From assembly GCA_948629335.1 (NCBI GenBank), contig CAPHZB010000029.1, positions 1 through 16,955 of the forward strand: DNA of 16,955 nt, written 5' to 3'. The notes under the pieces were generated by a model. The model was given only the letters and a program-made list of their open reading frames with translations. It was not told the origin of the DNA and made no database searches. This DNA comes from an uncultured Bacilli bacterium. Lineage in GTDB: Bacteria > Bacillota_I > Bacilli_A > RF39 > UBA660. Made by a program: the position numbers and the translations under genes. This document shows, in pieces, positions 5,722-13,666 of the stretch. Positions within the stretch are counted from its first letter, which is position 1; the number at the start of each line of letters is the position of its first letter.

Positions 5722-6900
5722 CTACTCTATAAATCCAATTTGGACTCTATCATCTTTTGATATATATTTTTTATATGTTTCATATATCGAATCATGATTT
5801 TTCAATTCACTATCTGTGAGATGAGAAAAAGGAATTACTTTAAAATTCTTGTAGTTTTGGTGGTGTGTCCATAGCAAATCCGCCTTAACGTTTGTAACAC
5901 TCAGTTTTGTTTCTTTTCCCCGTGTTTCTTTTTCAACATCAAAGGCCACAACCATTCCTACTCGTTTCATTGTCCCTTCTTGGGCAGAAATAAAGTTACC
6001 TAACGAATAAATTACAAGGGTATCCCCTATATATTCAATTGGTTCTACTACATGAGGATGATGACCAATAATGATATCCACTCCTAAAGAAGATAAATAA
6101 GTAGCGATTTCTCTTTGTGAAGCAACTGGAGCATGTGTATATTCAACACCCCAATGCATAGAAACAAGCAAAACATCTACCTTATCTCTTACCTTTTCAA
6201 TATCCTTCTTTACCTTTTCTTCATCATACACATTTAGTAAATAGTCTTTTCCATTAGGGACTTTTAGGCCATTCGTAACTGTCGTATAACCTAAAATAGC
6301 ATACTTAATTCCATTTTGTTCCTGAATAATAATTCTATCATGATCTTCTATAGAATCATAACTTCCAATGGCAAGAACATCTTGTTTTTTCCAGAATTCT
6401 CTTGAGTAAAGAATTGCTTTTTCCCCTCTATCTAAAGTATGATTAGTTGCCAAATTGACAATATTAAAACCTGTTTCAATTAAATCAAGTCCTATTTCAT
6501 CGGGAGAATTAAATGCTGGATAAGTAGATAGTCCAATACTTTTTCCACCAATAATAGTTTCTTGATTATAAAATTTTAAATCATAAGGCGCTATAACCTC
6601 TTTCATCTCTGTAAACATAGATTTAAAGTCATAGACAGAGTAACCATTCTCATCTTTCTTATCCGTTTTCGCATCTTTATAAACCCCATCATGAATTAAG
6701 GCATCTCCAACAGCAATCATAGAAAATTTTCGTCGAATTATAACAGGCTTTCGTTCTCCTGTTTCAAAAGCTGTACCACTAGAATGATGTAAGACATAAA
6801 AAGAAGCCAATCCATTTAAAAAAAGTAAAATTAAAATAGTAATGCAAAGACCCAAAACCTTCTTTTTATTGTCTCTCTTAATATAGTGTGATTTTCGCAT
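5722..6900 (-). CDS. CapA-family (PGA_cap) metallophosphatase-like membrane protein
   Basis: The product is a 392-residue protein of the CapA / poly-gamma-glutamate capsule family, which has a metallophosphoesterase-like fold. A basic N-terminus is followed by one membrane segment at about 15-37, so the catalytic domain should face outside. Family motifs are GDALIHDGVY (from 65), NLATNHTLDRG, SMHWGVEYTHAP, IGHHPHVVEPIE and YSLGNFISAQ. CapA belongs to capsule synthesis in Bacillus anthracis, but no capB, capC or capE is present here. The real role is therefore more likely cell-envelope related and unknown. AGGGGAT precedes the ATG and overlaps the rnr stop (gap 9 bases), so it is coupled to rnr. 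Its position between rnr and smpB is unusual. Confidence 0.9.
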   Translation of the reverse strand: MRKSHYIKRDNKKKVLGLCITILILLFLNGLASFYVLHHSSGTAFETGERKPVIIRRKFSMIAVGDALIHDGVYKDAKTDKKDENGYSVYDFKSMFTEMKEVIAPYDLKFYNQETIIGGKSIGLSTYPAFNSPDEIGLDLIETGFNIVNLATNHTLDRGEKAILYSREFWKKQDVLAIGSYDSIEDHDRIIIQEQNGIKYAILGYTTVTNGLKVPNGKDYLLNVYDEEKVKKDIEKVRDKVDVLLVSMHWGVEYTHAPVASQREIATYLSSLGVDIIIGHHPHVVEPIEYIGDTLVIYSLGNFISAQEGTMKRVGMVVAFDVEKETRGKETKLSVTNVKADLLWTHHQNYKNFKVIPFSHLTDSELKNHDSIYETYKKYISKDDRVQIGFIE

Positions 6901-6909
6901 ATAAATCCC

Positions 6910-9033
6910 CTATTTCTTTAAATATAATTCTTTATTTTTATCAGTAGCGACAACAAAATCAACAATTTTCTCTTCTTTAGAAGCTCGTTTTACAATTACT
7001 TCTACCGTATCCCCTAACCGATATCCTCTTTTATTTTTAATTCCAATGAGACTCTGTAAATTTTCATCATATAAATAGTGATCATCTGTTAAATCATCAA
7101 CATGAACAAGTCCCTCAATCAAATTAGGAAGTTCCACGAAAAAGCCAAAGTTCGTAACTGTATTAATCATTCCAGTAAATATTTCGCCAATATGTTTCTC
7201 CATATACTCCGCTTTCTTCATATCATCTACTTCTCTCTCACAAGAAACAGCTGTTCTTTCCATTTCAGAAGAATGCATAGCAATCTCCTTTAATTCTGGC
7301 TCTAAAGCTCGTATCGTACTCACATCTAATTGTTGTTCATAAAGATATGTCCGGAGGAGTCGGTGTACTGTCGTATCTGGAAAACGTCGAATTGGGGATG
7401 TAAAGTGCGTGTAATATTTACTTGCTAACCCAAAATGTCCAATATTTACAGTATCGTAAACTGCCTTTTGCATACTTCGAAGTAATAAATTAGAAAGCAT
7501 AGAAAACTCTTTTTTATCATTTAACTCTTCTAGAATTCTCTGCATTTCTTTTGGAGTAATTTCTTTTACTTTCCCAGTAATTGTGTAACCTAATGTTCCT
7601 ATAAAACCTAAGAAATTTCTAATTTTCTCTTCACTTGGCTCTCCATGAATACGGTAAACAAATGGCAAATCCATAAAATAAATCGTTGTAGCAACTGCTT
7701 CATTTGCAGCAATCATAAAATCTTCAATCAGTTTTTCTCCTAAGCCACGTTCACGTAATACAACATCAATCGCTTCCCCTTTTTCATTTACAACAATTTC
7801 TGGTTCATCAATTTCAAAATCAATATACCCTCTAGAGATTTTCTCCTTTCTTAAAATAGAAGCAAGTTCTTCCATTTCTTTTAATGTACTCGCAAATTCC
7901 TCATATCCCTCTGGAACAATATCTTCCTCTAAAATTTTATTAACATTCTCATAAGTCATCTGCTTACGCGAACAGATGACACTTTCAAAGATTTCTGAAG
8001 ATAAGATTTTTCCTTTTTTATCAATTTCCATAACACAAGACTGCGCTAAACGATCAACACCTGGATTCAAAGAACAAATTCCATTGGATAATTTGTGTGG
8101 AAGCATAGGAATAACACGATCTGCTAAATAAACACTTGTCCCTCTTTCTAATGCTTCTTCATATAGTTTTGTTCCCTTTTTTACATAATGACTCACATCG
8201 GCAATATGAACACCTAATTCATAGTTTCCATTTTCTAATTTCTTTAAACTAATTGCATCATCGATATCCTTTGTTTTTGATCCATCAATTGTAAAAATCA
8301 TCTCATCTCGTAAATCACGCCTACCAACAAGTTCACTTTCTAATACCTCGTTTGGTAAAGCATCGACCTCCCTCATCACTTCTTCTGAAAAAGAATCATG
8401 AATGCCATACTTTAAAACAATAGATAAAATATCAACACCTGGATCATTTTTATGGCCCAATATACGAAGAACCTCACCCTCATACGTATTTGGTTTTAAT
8501 GGTCTTGTAATTTTTACTAATACTTTATGTCCATCCATTGCACCCATCGTTTTATCTTTTTTTATAATTAACTCTAAGTGTACTTTTTCATCATCTAATT
8601 TTACACAAGGGGTCTTTTTATGATAATAAAATTCGCCCACAGCTTGTTTCAATGTACGGTCAACTACTTTTACTATTCGCCCATCAAAGCCCCGCTCTGT
8701 TTTCCCTGTAATCTCTGCAATAACCTTATCCCCATGTATAGCCCCATTCAAATTGGATTGTGGAATAAAAATGTCCTCATCGTTTTCTACATCAACAAAA
8801 GCATACCCCTGTTTTTTTGCAATCACTTTTCCCACCTTTAAATGACTATTTTCAAACAACATGAAATTATCTTTATTCGTTTTATAAATTTCTAAAGCAT
8901 CTTCCATCTCATTTAAGCACTTTAAAAGTTCTTTAAACTCCTCTACCGTTGTCAAATTCATAAAATCATTGATTTCATGAACTGAAAGGGCTTTTTTACT
9001 TTCTCTTAATATTTCTACAATCTGTTCTTTCAT
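6910..9033 (-). CDS. rnr: Ribonuclease R
   Basis: RNase R is a processive 3'-5' exoribonuclease that degrades structured RNA and, with SmpB and tmRNA, the faulty mRNA of stalled ribosomes. The 707 residues show an N-terminal winged-helix part (to about 65), cold-shock domains (GKVIAKKQGYAFVDVEN; EDIFIPQSN), and the RNB catalytic domain with FTIDGSKTKDIDDAISL carrying the metal-binding aspartates. HFTSPIRRFPDTTVHRLLR follows, and then a C-terminal S1 domain (FTGMINTVTNFGFFVELP). The usual lysine-rich tail is almost absent, so it is shorter than the Bacillus and E. coli enzymes. I start at 9033 because AGGTGAG lies just upstream; an in-frame ATG six codons earlier has no ribosome binding site. 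First gene of the rnr-capA-smpB unit. Confidence 0.97.
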   Translation of the reverse strand: MKEQIVEILRESKKALSVHEINDFMNLTTVEEFKELLKCLNEMEDALEIYKTNKDNFMLFENSHLKVGKVIAKKQGYAFVDVENDEDIFIPQSNLNGAIHGDKVIAEITGKTERGFDGRIVKVVDRTLKQAVGEFYYHKKTPCVKLDDEKVHLELIIKKDKTMGAMDGHKVLVKITRPLKPNTYEGEVLRILGHKNDPGVDILSIVLKYGIHDSFSEEVMREVDALPNEVLESELVGRRDLRDEMIFTIDGSKTKDIDDAISLKKLENGNYELGVHIADVSHYVKKGTKLYEEALERGTSVYLADRVIPMLPHKLSNGICSLNPGVDRLAQSCVMEIDKKGKILSSEIFESVICSRKQMTYENVNKILEEDIVPEGYEEFASTLKEMEELASILRKEKISRGYIDFEIDEPEIVVNEKGEAIDVVLRERGLGEKLIEDFMIAANEAVATTIYFMDLPFVYRIHGEPSEEKIRNFLGFIGTLGYTITGKVKEITPKEMQRILEELNDKKEFSMLSNLLLRSMQKAVYDTVNIGHFGLASKYYTHFTSPIRRFPDTTVHRLLRTYLYEQQLDVSTIRALEPELKEIAMHSSEMERTAVSCEREVDDMKKAEYMEKHIGEIFTGMINTVTNFGFFVELPNLIEGLVHVDDLTDDHYLYDENLQSLIGIKNKRGYRLGDTVEVIVKRASKEEKIVDFVVATDKNKELYLKK

Positions 9034-9049
9034 ACTCTCACCTACTATC

Positions 9050-9055
9050 ATTATA
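9050..9055 (-). promoter_or_regulatory. Possible -10 for rnr
   Basis: TATAAT lies 16 bases before the chosen rnr start, so a transcript from it would begin almost at the ribosome binding site. No good -35 is present. rnr may instead be read from further upstream past an imperfect terminator. Confidence 0.3.
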
Positions 9056-9068
9056 AAGCATTTTTTAG

Positions 9069-9103
9069 AAAAAAGATAGCAAATCTACCTTTTACTGCTG
9101 TCT
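9069..9103 (-). terminator. Probable terminator of gpmI
   Basis: On the minus strand AGACAGCA pairs with TGCTATCT (8 bp, one mismatch) around a 14-base loop, followed by TTTTTT. It lies in the 120-base gap between gpmI and rnr and is weaker than the other terminators in the window. Confidence 0.6.
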
Positions 9104-9176
9104 TAGAAAAAATTCTCACTATAAAACTATACGTTCTTCTGTGGGAACATGCTCTCTTCAAAGAAACTAACATCTT

Positions 9177-10682
9177 TTACCTTTTTATGATAAGACTTTC
9201 TCCTGTCATCTCTTTTGGCTTTTCTAGTTGCATGATTTCTAAAATAGTTGGAGCAATATCGCAAAGTTTTCCATCTTTTAAACTCAATCTTTCCTGTGTA
9301 ATAATAAAAGGAACTTTATTTGTTGTATGACTTGTAACTATATTTCCTTCTAAATCAATCATTTCTTCACAGTTTCCATGATCGGCCGTTACTAAAAGAG
9401 TTCCTCCTAATTCCATAATTTTATCATAAATTTTATGAACACAACCATCTAAAAATTCTACAGCTTCCTTAGCAGCATCATAACTTCCTGTATGCCCAAC
9501 CATATCACCATTCGCATAGTTTAAAATAACTAAATCATAGTCATGATCTAATTCTTCTAAAAGTCTATTTGTTACCTCTGATGCACTCATTTCTGGCTTT
9601 AAATCATAAGTGGCAACTTTAGGTGACGGAATTAATACCTTCTTTTCATTGGCATACTCTTCTTCTTTTCCACCATCAAAGAAGAAAGTAACATGCGCAT
9701 ATTTCTCTGTTTCTGCAATTCGAAGTTGCTTAAGTCCTTTTTCACTTACATATTCTCCAAGTAGATGAACTAAGTTTGGATTGTCAAAAGCGTGAATTGC
9801 CTTTACAGATTCTACAACAGGTAACATTGTGACTACTTTCACATTTTTAAATCTTGTAACTTCCATTTCATTAAAATCGGGATTTGTAATTGCTGTAAAC
9901 AATTCTCTTAAACGATCTCGTCGAAAGTTAAAAACAATAATTCCATCATTTTCCTCTACATTTCCTCCCTCTACAAATTTAGCAGGAAGGAAAAATTCAT
10001 CTGTGATATCTTCACTATAACTCTTCTCTATATACTCCTTAATAGAGGGGTGCACTTCTCCTTGATTATTTACAATCACATCATAAGCTTTCATTAAACG
10101 ATCGTAATTATTGTCTCGATCCATGGCATAATATCTGCCAGTTATAGAGGCAATTTTACCAATTCCAATTTCGTTTAGTTTTTCTTCCACTATACTAATA
10201 TAGCTATAAGCACTTCTAGGGAAAACATCTCTGCCATCTGTAAATAAATGAAGATAAAGTTTTTCGACATTTTGCTTTTTACACATTTCAAGAACAGCCA
10301 TCAAATGATCTATAGAAGAGTGAACTCCTCCATCACTAATTAACCCCATAACGTGTAATTTTGAATTTTTTTCTTTTGTATGTTTAATAACTTTTAAAAT
10401 GTTTTCATTTTGAAAAAAAGTTCCATTTTTTATCTCTTGATTAATAAGTTCTAATGGCTGATAAACAATTCTTCCTGCCCCAATATTCATGTGCCCTACT
10501 TCACTATTACCCATCTGTCCCTTTGGTAAGCCAACCTCTGTTCCACTCGCGTCCAAAAGACAATGCGGATATTTTTTCCATAATGACTCTAAAAATGGTT
10601 TTTCTGCATTCTTAAATGCATTCCCCCTCACCTCTTCACTCATTCCAACACCATCTAATATACATAAAACAATTGGCTTCAT
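9177..10682 (-). CDS. gpmI: 2,3-bisphosphoglycerate-independent phosphoglycerate mutase
   Basis: The enzyme interconverts 3- and 2-phosphoglycerate in lower glycolysis with two metal ions. The 501 residues fit the family length (about 510). Motifs: LDGVG near the N-terminus (usually DGWG), MGNSEVGHMNIGAGR with the phosphoserine nucleophile, TDGRDVFPRSA, NFRRDR, and the alkaline-phosphatase-type metal sites GDMVGHTG, TADHGNCEEM and TSHTTNKVP. AAGGAGATGATACG directly precedes the ATG. It has its own extended -10 upstream and a terminator on each side, so it is probably monocistronic, unlike pgk and tpiA which share an operon upstream. Confidence 0.97.
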   Translation of the reverse strand: MKPIVLCILDGVGMSEEVRGNAFKNAEKPFLESLWKKYPHCLLDASGTEVGLPKGQMGNSEVGHMNIGAGRIVYQPLELINQEIKNGTFFQNENILKVIKHTKEKNSKLHVMGLISDGGVHSSIDHLMAVLEMCKKQNVEKLYLHLFTDGRDVFPRSAYSYISIVEEKLNEIGIGKIASITGRYYAMDRDNNYDRLMKAYDVIVNNQGEVHPSIKEYIEKSYSEDITDEFFLPAKFVEGGNVEENDGIIVFNFRRDRLRELFTAITNPDFNEMEVTRFKNVKVVTMLPVVESVKAIHAFDNPNLVHLLGEYVSEKGLKQLRIAETEKYAHVTFFFDGGKEEEYANEKKVLIPSPKVATYDLKPEMSASEVTNRLLEELDHDYDLVILNYANGDMVGHTGSYDAAKEAVEFLDGCVHKIYDKIMELGGTLLVTADHGNCEEMIDLEGNIVTSHTTNKVPFIITQERLSLKDGKLCDIAPTILEIMQLEKPKEMTGESLIIKR

Positions 10683-10702
10683 CGTATCATCTCCTTACTA
10701 TT

Positions 10703-10711
10703 ATTATACCA
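10703..10711 (-). promoter_or_regulatory. Extended -10 promoter of gpmI
   Basis: TGGTATAAT on the minus strand lies about 20 bases upstream of the gpmI start, ahead of the AAGGAG site. No canonical -35 at 17 bases is seen, which is acceptable for an extended -10 promoter. Confidence 0.6.
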
Positions 10712-10742
10712 TGCATTATAAACAATTTCCTTTTTTATTCTC

Positions 10743-10772
10743 AAAAAAAACAATGATTTACACTTTCATTGT
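10743..10772 (-). terminator. Terminator overlapping the spo0A stop codon
   Basis: ACAATGA and TCATTGT form a 7-bp stem followed by eight T on the minus strand. The first arm is the ACAATGA of the last codons of spo0A and the TAA lies in the loop. Confidence 0.85.
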
Positions 10773-11519
10773 CTCTAACTTTAATTTATCTGCGATTGTC
10801 ACAATAAATTCAGAATTTGTTGGCTTCGCCCTATCGATATCTACGCTATGTCCAAAAATCTCTTCCATCAAATCCCAAGAACCACGATTCCAACTTACCT
10901 CAATTGCATGTCTAATTGCTCTTTCCACTCTTGATACAGTCGTATCGAACTTCTGCGCTAATTCAGGGTAAAGTTCCTTCGTAATTCCACCAACTGTCTC
11001 TGGTTTATTATAAACAATTCCTATGCCTTCTCGAATATACTGATATCCTTTAATATGGGATGGAATCCCAAGTTCATGTAAAATTTTTGTAATGGAAAGT
11101 TGCAAGTTTCCATATTTTAAATCAATCGCTTCCTTCTTCGTTTGCTCTTTATTCATGACGCTTTTAATCTTATATTCCAAATCTTCTAAATCAAAAGGTT
11201 TTAAAATAAAATAGCTCGCAAGTGACTCAGAAACTTCACGGATAACCTTAGGATCATTATAACTCGTTAAGACAATAACATCCTTCTCAATTCCTTTATT
11301 ACTCATTTCCCGTAAAACATACATTCCATCTTTATTGGGCATAATCAAATCAAGCAGAATTAAATCATAGGCATCCTGATTTTCCTCTATCATTTTCATT
11401 CCTTCTAACCCGTCAGATGCACTTAAAACAATACTAACATCACTACTATTACTACAAAAATACTCCTTTACCATGTTGACTAAACTTTCATTATCGTCAA
11501 TCATAAGTACCTTAATCAT
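10758..11519 (-). CDS. spo0A: Sporulation master response regulator Spo0A
   Basis: Spo0A is the phosphorylated DNA-binding regulator that commits cells to sporulation. The receiver domain (1-120) has the acidic pocket D8-D9, phosphoacceptor D57 (LILLDLIMP), T85 and K107 (ILKPF). The effector domain (about 140-253) has the diagnostic signature: HELGIPSHIKGYQYIREGI, ITKELYPELAQKFDTT and VSRVERAIRHAIEVSW as recognition helix, then AKPTNSEFI. At 253 residues it is full length. GGGAG lies upstream of the ATG. The usual upstream neighbour spoIVB is absent; tpiA is upstream and gpmI downstream. A promoter and two 0A-box-like sequences precede it, which suggests autoregulation. Finding it indicates a sporulating lineage, not that this strain sporulates. 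Confidence 0.98.
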   Translation of the reverse strand: MIKVLMIDDNESLVNMVKEYFCSNSSDVSIVLSASDGLEGMKMIEENQDAYDLILLDLIMPNKDGMYVLREMSNKGIEKDVIVLTSYNDPKVIREVSESLASYFILKPFDLEDLEYKIKSVMNKEQTKKEAIDLKYGNLQLSITKILHELGIPSHIKGYQYIREGIGIVYNKPETVGGITKELYPELAQKFDTTVSRVERAIRHAIEVSWNRGSWDLMEEIFGHSVDIDRAKPTNSEFIVTIADKLKLETMKV

Positions 11520-11556
11520 AATATTCTCCCTTCTTTAGTACTGCTATGATAGATTT

Positions 11557-11562
11557 ATTATA
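11557..11562 (-). promoter_or_regulatory. -10 of the spo0A promoter
   Basis: TATAAT lies about 38 bases upstream of the spo0A ATG. The hexamer at 17 bases upstream (TTTAAA) is a weak -35, as would fit a promoter needing an activator. Confidence 0.55.
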
Positions 11563-11593
11563 CAACAATTTTTGTGGTTTTTAAAGTACTTTT

Positions 11594-11613
11594 TTTGTCA
11601 CTTCTTGTCGCTT
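11594..11613 (+). promoter_or_regulatory. Two tandem 0A-box-like sequences
   Basis: TTTGTCACT (11594-11602) and TTGTCGCTT (from 11605) each resemble the Spo0A box TTTGTCRAA, differing mainly in its last two A. Their GTC cores are exactly 10 bases apart, one helical turn. They lie about 45-65 bases upstream of the expected spo0A transcription start. Confidence 0.4.
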
Positions 11614-11632
11614 GCCTTATGTTGCAAATAGG

Positions 11633-11668
11633 AAAATAAATAAAAACCTATTTTTCATTTAAAATAGG
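11633..11668 (-). terminator. Terminator of the pgk-tpiA operon
   Basis: CCTATTTT and AAAATAGG form a perfect 8-bp stem with a six-base loop, followed on the minus strand by a T-rich run. It begins about 22 bases past the tpiA stop. Confidence 0.9.
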
Positions 11669-11690
11669 CATCATTTGAAGAAAACGTTCT

Positions 11691-12419
11691 TTATTTTATA
11701 TTCTCACAAAGTTCTATAATTTTTAGGAATTCTTCTGCATCACAAGAAGCCCCACCAATTAAATAACCATCTAAATTCTCAATTTGATTAAAAATAGGCA
11801 AGCTTTTACTACGAACGCTTCCACCATAGACTACTTTTACTTTCGCACCCTCTTTTATTTCTGCAATAAACTCTTTTATAAAATCAACTGTTTTTGCAAG
11901 TTCTCTTTTTGATGGAATTTTGCCGCTTCCAATAGCCCAAACCGGCTCATAAGCAATAATCAAATTTTTCAAATTATCAATGCCTTTTAATGCAGTAAAA
12001 AGTTGTCTTCGAATTGCTTCTCTTGTCTCCATTAATGCTCTTTCTTCTTTTGTTTCGCCAACACATAAAACAACACCCATTTTTTCCTCTAAGGCATTTC
12101 TTATCTTCTTATTAATAATTTGATTGCTTTCATTGGAATACGCACGACGTTCACTATGTCCTACCATTACATATTTAATTCCTAAACTTTTTGCCTGACA
12201 TGGTAAAATTTCACCCGTATAAGAACCTTCTTTTTCAAAAAAGATATCTTGAAGCCCTACTTTGTATCCCTTTTCTATAAAATATGATGCATACAAGCTT
12301 GTAGGCATGAAAATAACACCAGGGTATGTGACTCTTCCTTCTAGTATTTTTAAATATTTTTTTATATCATTATAATTTGATTTTGTCTTCATGTTTGCAA
12401 TGATTATCTTTTTTGACAT
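11691..12419 (-). CDS. tpiA: Triosephosphate isomerase, divergent
   Basis: The enzyme interconverts dihydroxyacetone phosphate and glyceraldehyde 3-phosphate. Catalytic residues are present: N9 and K11 (ANMKTK), H88 (MVGHSERRAYSNE), and E158 (AYEPVWAIGSGK). The phosphate site YGGSV and the C-terminal DGYLIGGAS are also seen. At 242 residues it is slightly shorter than usual. Several regions deviate: the N-terminal GNWKMN is ANMKTK, and the segment before the catalytic His reads GLQDIFFEKEGSYTGEIL instead of the usual GAQN pattern. AGGAGGG precedes the ATG and overlaps the stop of the glycosyltransferase gene (gap 13 bases). Last gene of its operon, before a strong terminator. No other tpiA is in view, so it is presumably the functional copy. 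Confidence 0.95.
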   Translation of the reverse strand: MSKKIIIANMKTKSNYNDIKKYLKILEGRVTYPGVIFMPTSLYASYFIEKGYKVGLQDIFFEKEGSYTGEILPCQAKSLGIKYVMVGHSERRAYSNESNQIINKKIRNALEEKMGVVLCVGETKEERALMETREAIRRQLFTALKGIDNLKNLIIAYEPVWAIGSGKIPSKRELAKTVDFIKEFIAEIKEGAKVKVVYGGSVRSKSLPIFNQIENLDGYLIGGASCDAEEFLKIIELCENIK

Positions 12420-12432
12420 AATAAACTCCCTC

Positions 12433-13662
12433 CTAATTCTTTTTCCTTTTCCATTTATCTTTTATTCTTTCTATCCATGACTTCTTCGTTTGTTCCTGAC
12501 TTAAACATTCCTGATACACATCTAATATATTTAATGCATAATGTTTTAAGGAATGCGATTCTGATGTATATCTCGCTTGTTTACCCATCGACTCTAATTT
12601 TTTGCTATCCCTTTTTAGGGCAAATATAATCTCTTCAAACTCATTTTGGTTTTCAAAAAATTTCCCGTTTAAATCATCAACAACAACATCTAAAAAAGCA
12701 TCATCTTTCATACAAATTGCAGGCTTACTAGAAGCCATGGCTTCTAAAACGGTTAATCCCTGTGTTTCTGTCTTAGAGGCGGTTGCAAACACATCTGCAA
12801 TTTGATAATACATAGGGATTTCTTCCCATGGAATTGCATTAGTAAAAATGATATTCTTTTCTAATTTTCGTTCCACAACCCAAGTAATAAACTTTTCATA
12901 ATCTGGACCGCTTCCTACGATAACTAGTTTAATACTTTTATCTTTTTTCGATATATTTTCGGCTGCTTTTAAAAGTAATTCTACATTTTTTTCCTCAGCT
13001 AGTCTTCCAACAGTTAATATAATAAAATCACTTGAACTAATTCCTAGTTCCTTTTTTAAATTTAATATATCACTTTCTTTAAATTTTTCTTTAAAGAACC
13101 TTTCTACTTCAAGACCGGTTGGTACAATACGCACTTCCTTTTCTACATGGTATTTTTCTTTGAATAAATTATAAGTTTTTCTACTTGGAACAATCAATTC
13201 TTTTGCTGTTTTATCACAATAAAACATAGTTAAATATTCTACAATTTTCTTACTAGAACGATCAAAATGCCCTTTTGTTATATAATGGATATAGTCTTCA
13301 TACATTGTATGGTATGTATGTACTAAGGGAATATCCAATTGTTTCGCTAAAATACGAGCAAATGTTCCAATGCCAAATTCTGTATGAGAATGAATAATAT
13401 CTAGGTGCCATTCTTTGATTTTAGAAATAGCTTTTAAAGGATAAATTCCTGTCAAACGATAATCATAAATTCCAATCGGAATTCCTGGAATACGTATGAT
13501 TCGCTCTTCATTTTCATAACGATAAGATAAATTGTCCGGATTTACGGTAACAATAAAGACTTCATGTCCTTCATTTCGTAGTGCTTTTTCCAGACTTGCA
13601 ATACTTGTTGAAACACCATTAATAAATGGTGGATAAGTATCCGTAAAAATTCCTACTCGCAT
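12433..13662 (-). CDS. GT4 glycosyltransferase, probable diacylglycerol glucosyltransferase
   Basis: A 409-residue GT-B fold enzyme of family GT4. The N-terminal acceptor domain begins MRVGIFTDTYPPFINGVSTS, with HSHTEFGIG and HTYHTMYEDY. The donor half has LTVGRLAEEKNVELLLKA and the EX7E-type motif TETQGLTVLEAMA. This overall pattern is typical of bacterial 1,2-diacylglycerol 3-glucosyltransferases, which make the glycolipids of the membrane and lipoteichoic acid anchors. No signal peptide is seen; a basic C-terminal tail (WIERIKDKWKRKKN) suggests peripheral membrane contact. It starts 4 bases after the stop of the flippase-like gene, with only a weak AAGTGAT site, so it is translationally coupled. 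The lipid substrate is inferred from family and neighbour; another lipid or sugar acceptor is possible. Confidence 0.88.
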   Translation of the reverse strand: MRVGIFTDTYPPFINGVSTSIASLEKALRNEGHEVFIVTVNPDNLSYRYENEERIIRIPGIPIGIYDYRLTGIYPLKAISKIKEWHLDIIHSHTEFGIGTFARILAKQLDIPLVHTYHTMYEDYIHYITKGHFDRSSKKIVEYLTMFYCDKTAKELIVPSRKTYNLFKEKYHVEKEVRIVPTGLEVERFFKEKFKESDILNLKKELGISSSDFIILTVGRLAEEKNVELLLKAAENISKKDKSIKLVIVGSGPDYEKFITWVVERKLEKNIIFTNAIPWEEIPMYYQIADVFATASKTETQGLTVLEAMASSKPAICMKDDAFLDVVVDDLNGKFFENQNEFEEIIFALKRDSKKLESMGKQARYTSESHSLKHYALNILDVYQECLSQEQTKKSWIERIKDKWKRKKN

Positions 13663-13666
13663 CTTA

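Noticed and set aside
5722..6900. Calling this gene a capsule synthesis gene outright
   Set aside because: No capB, capC or capE accompanies it, and the family is broad.
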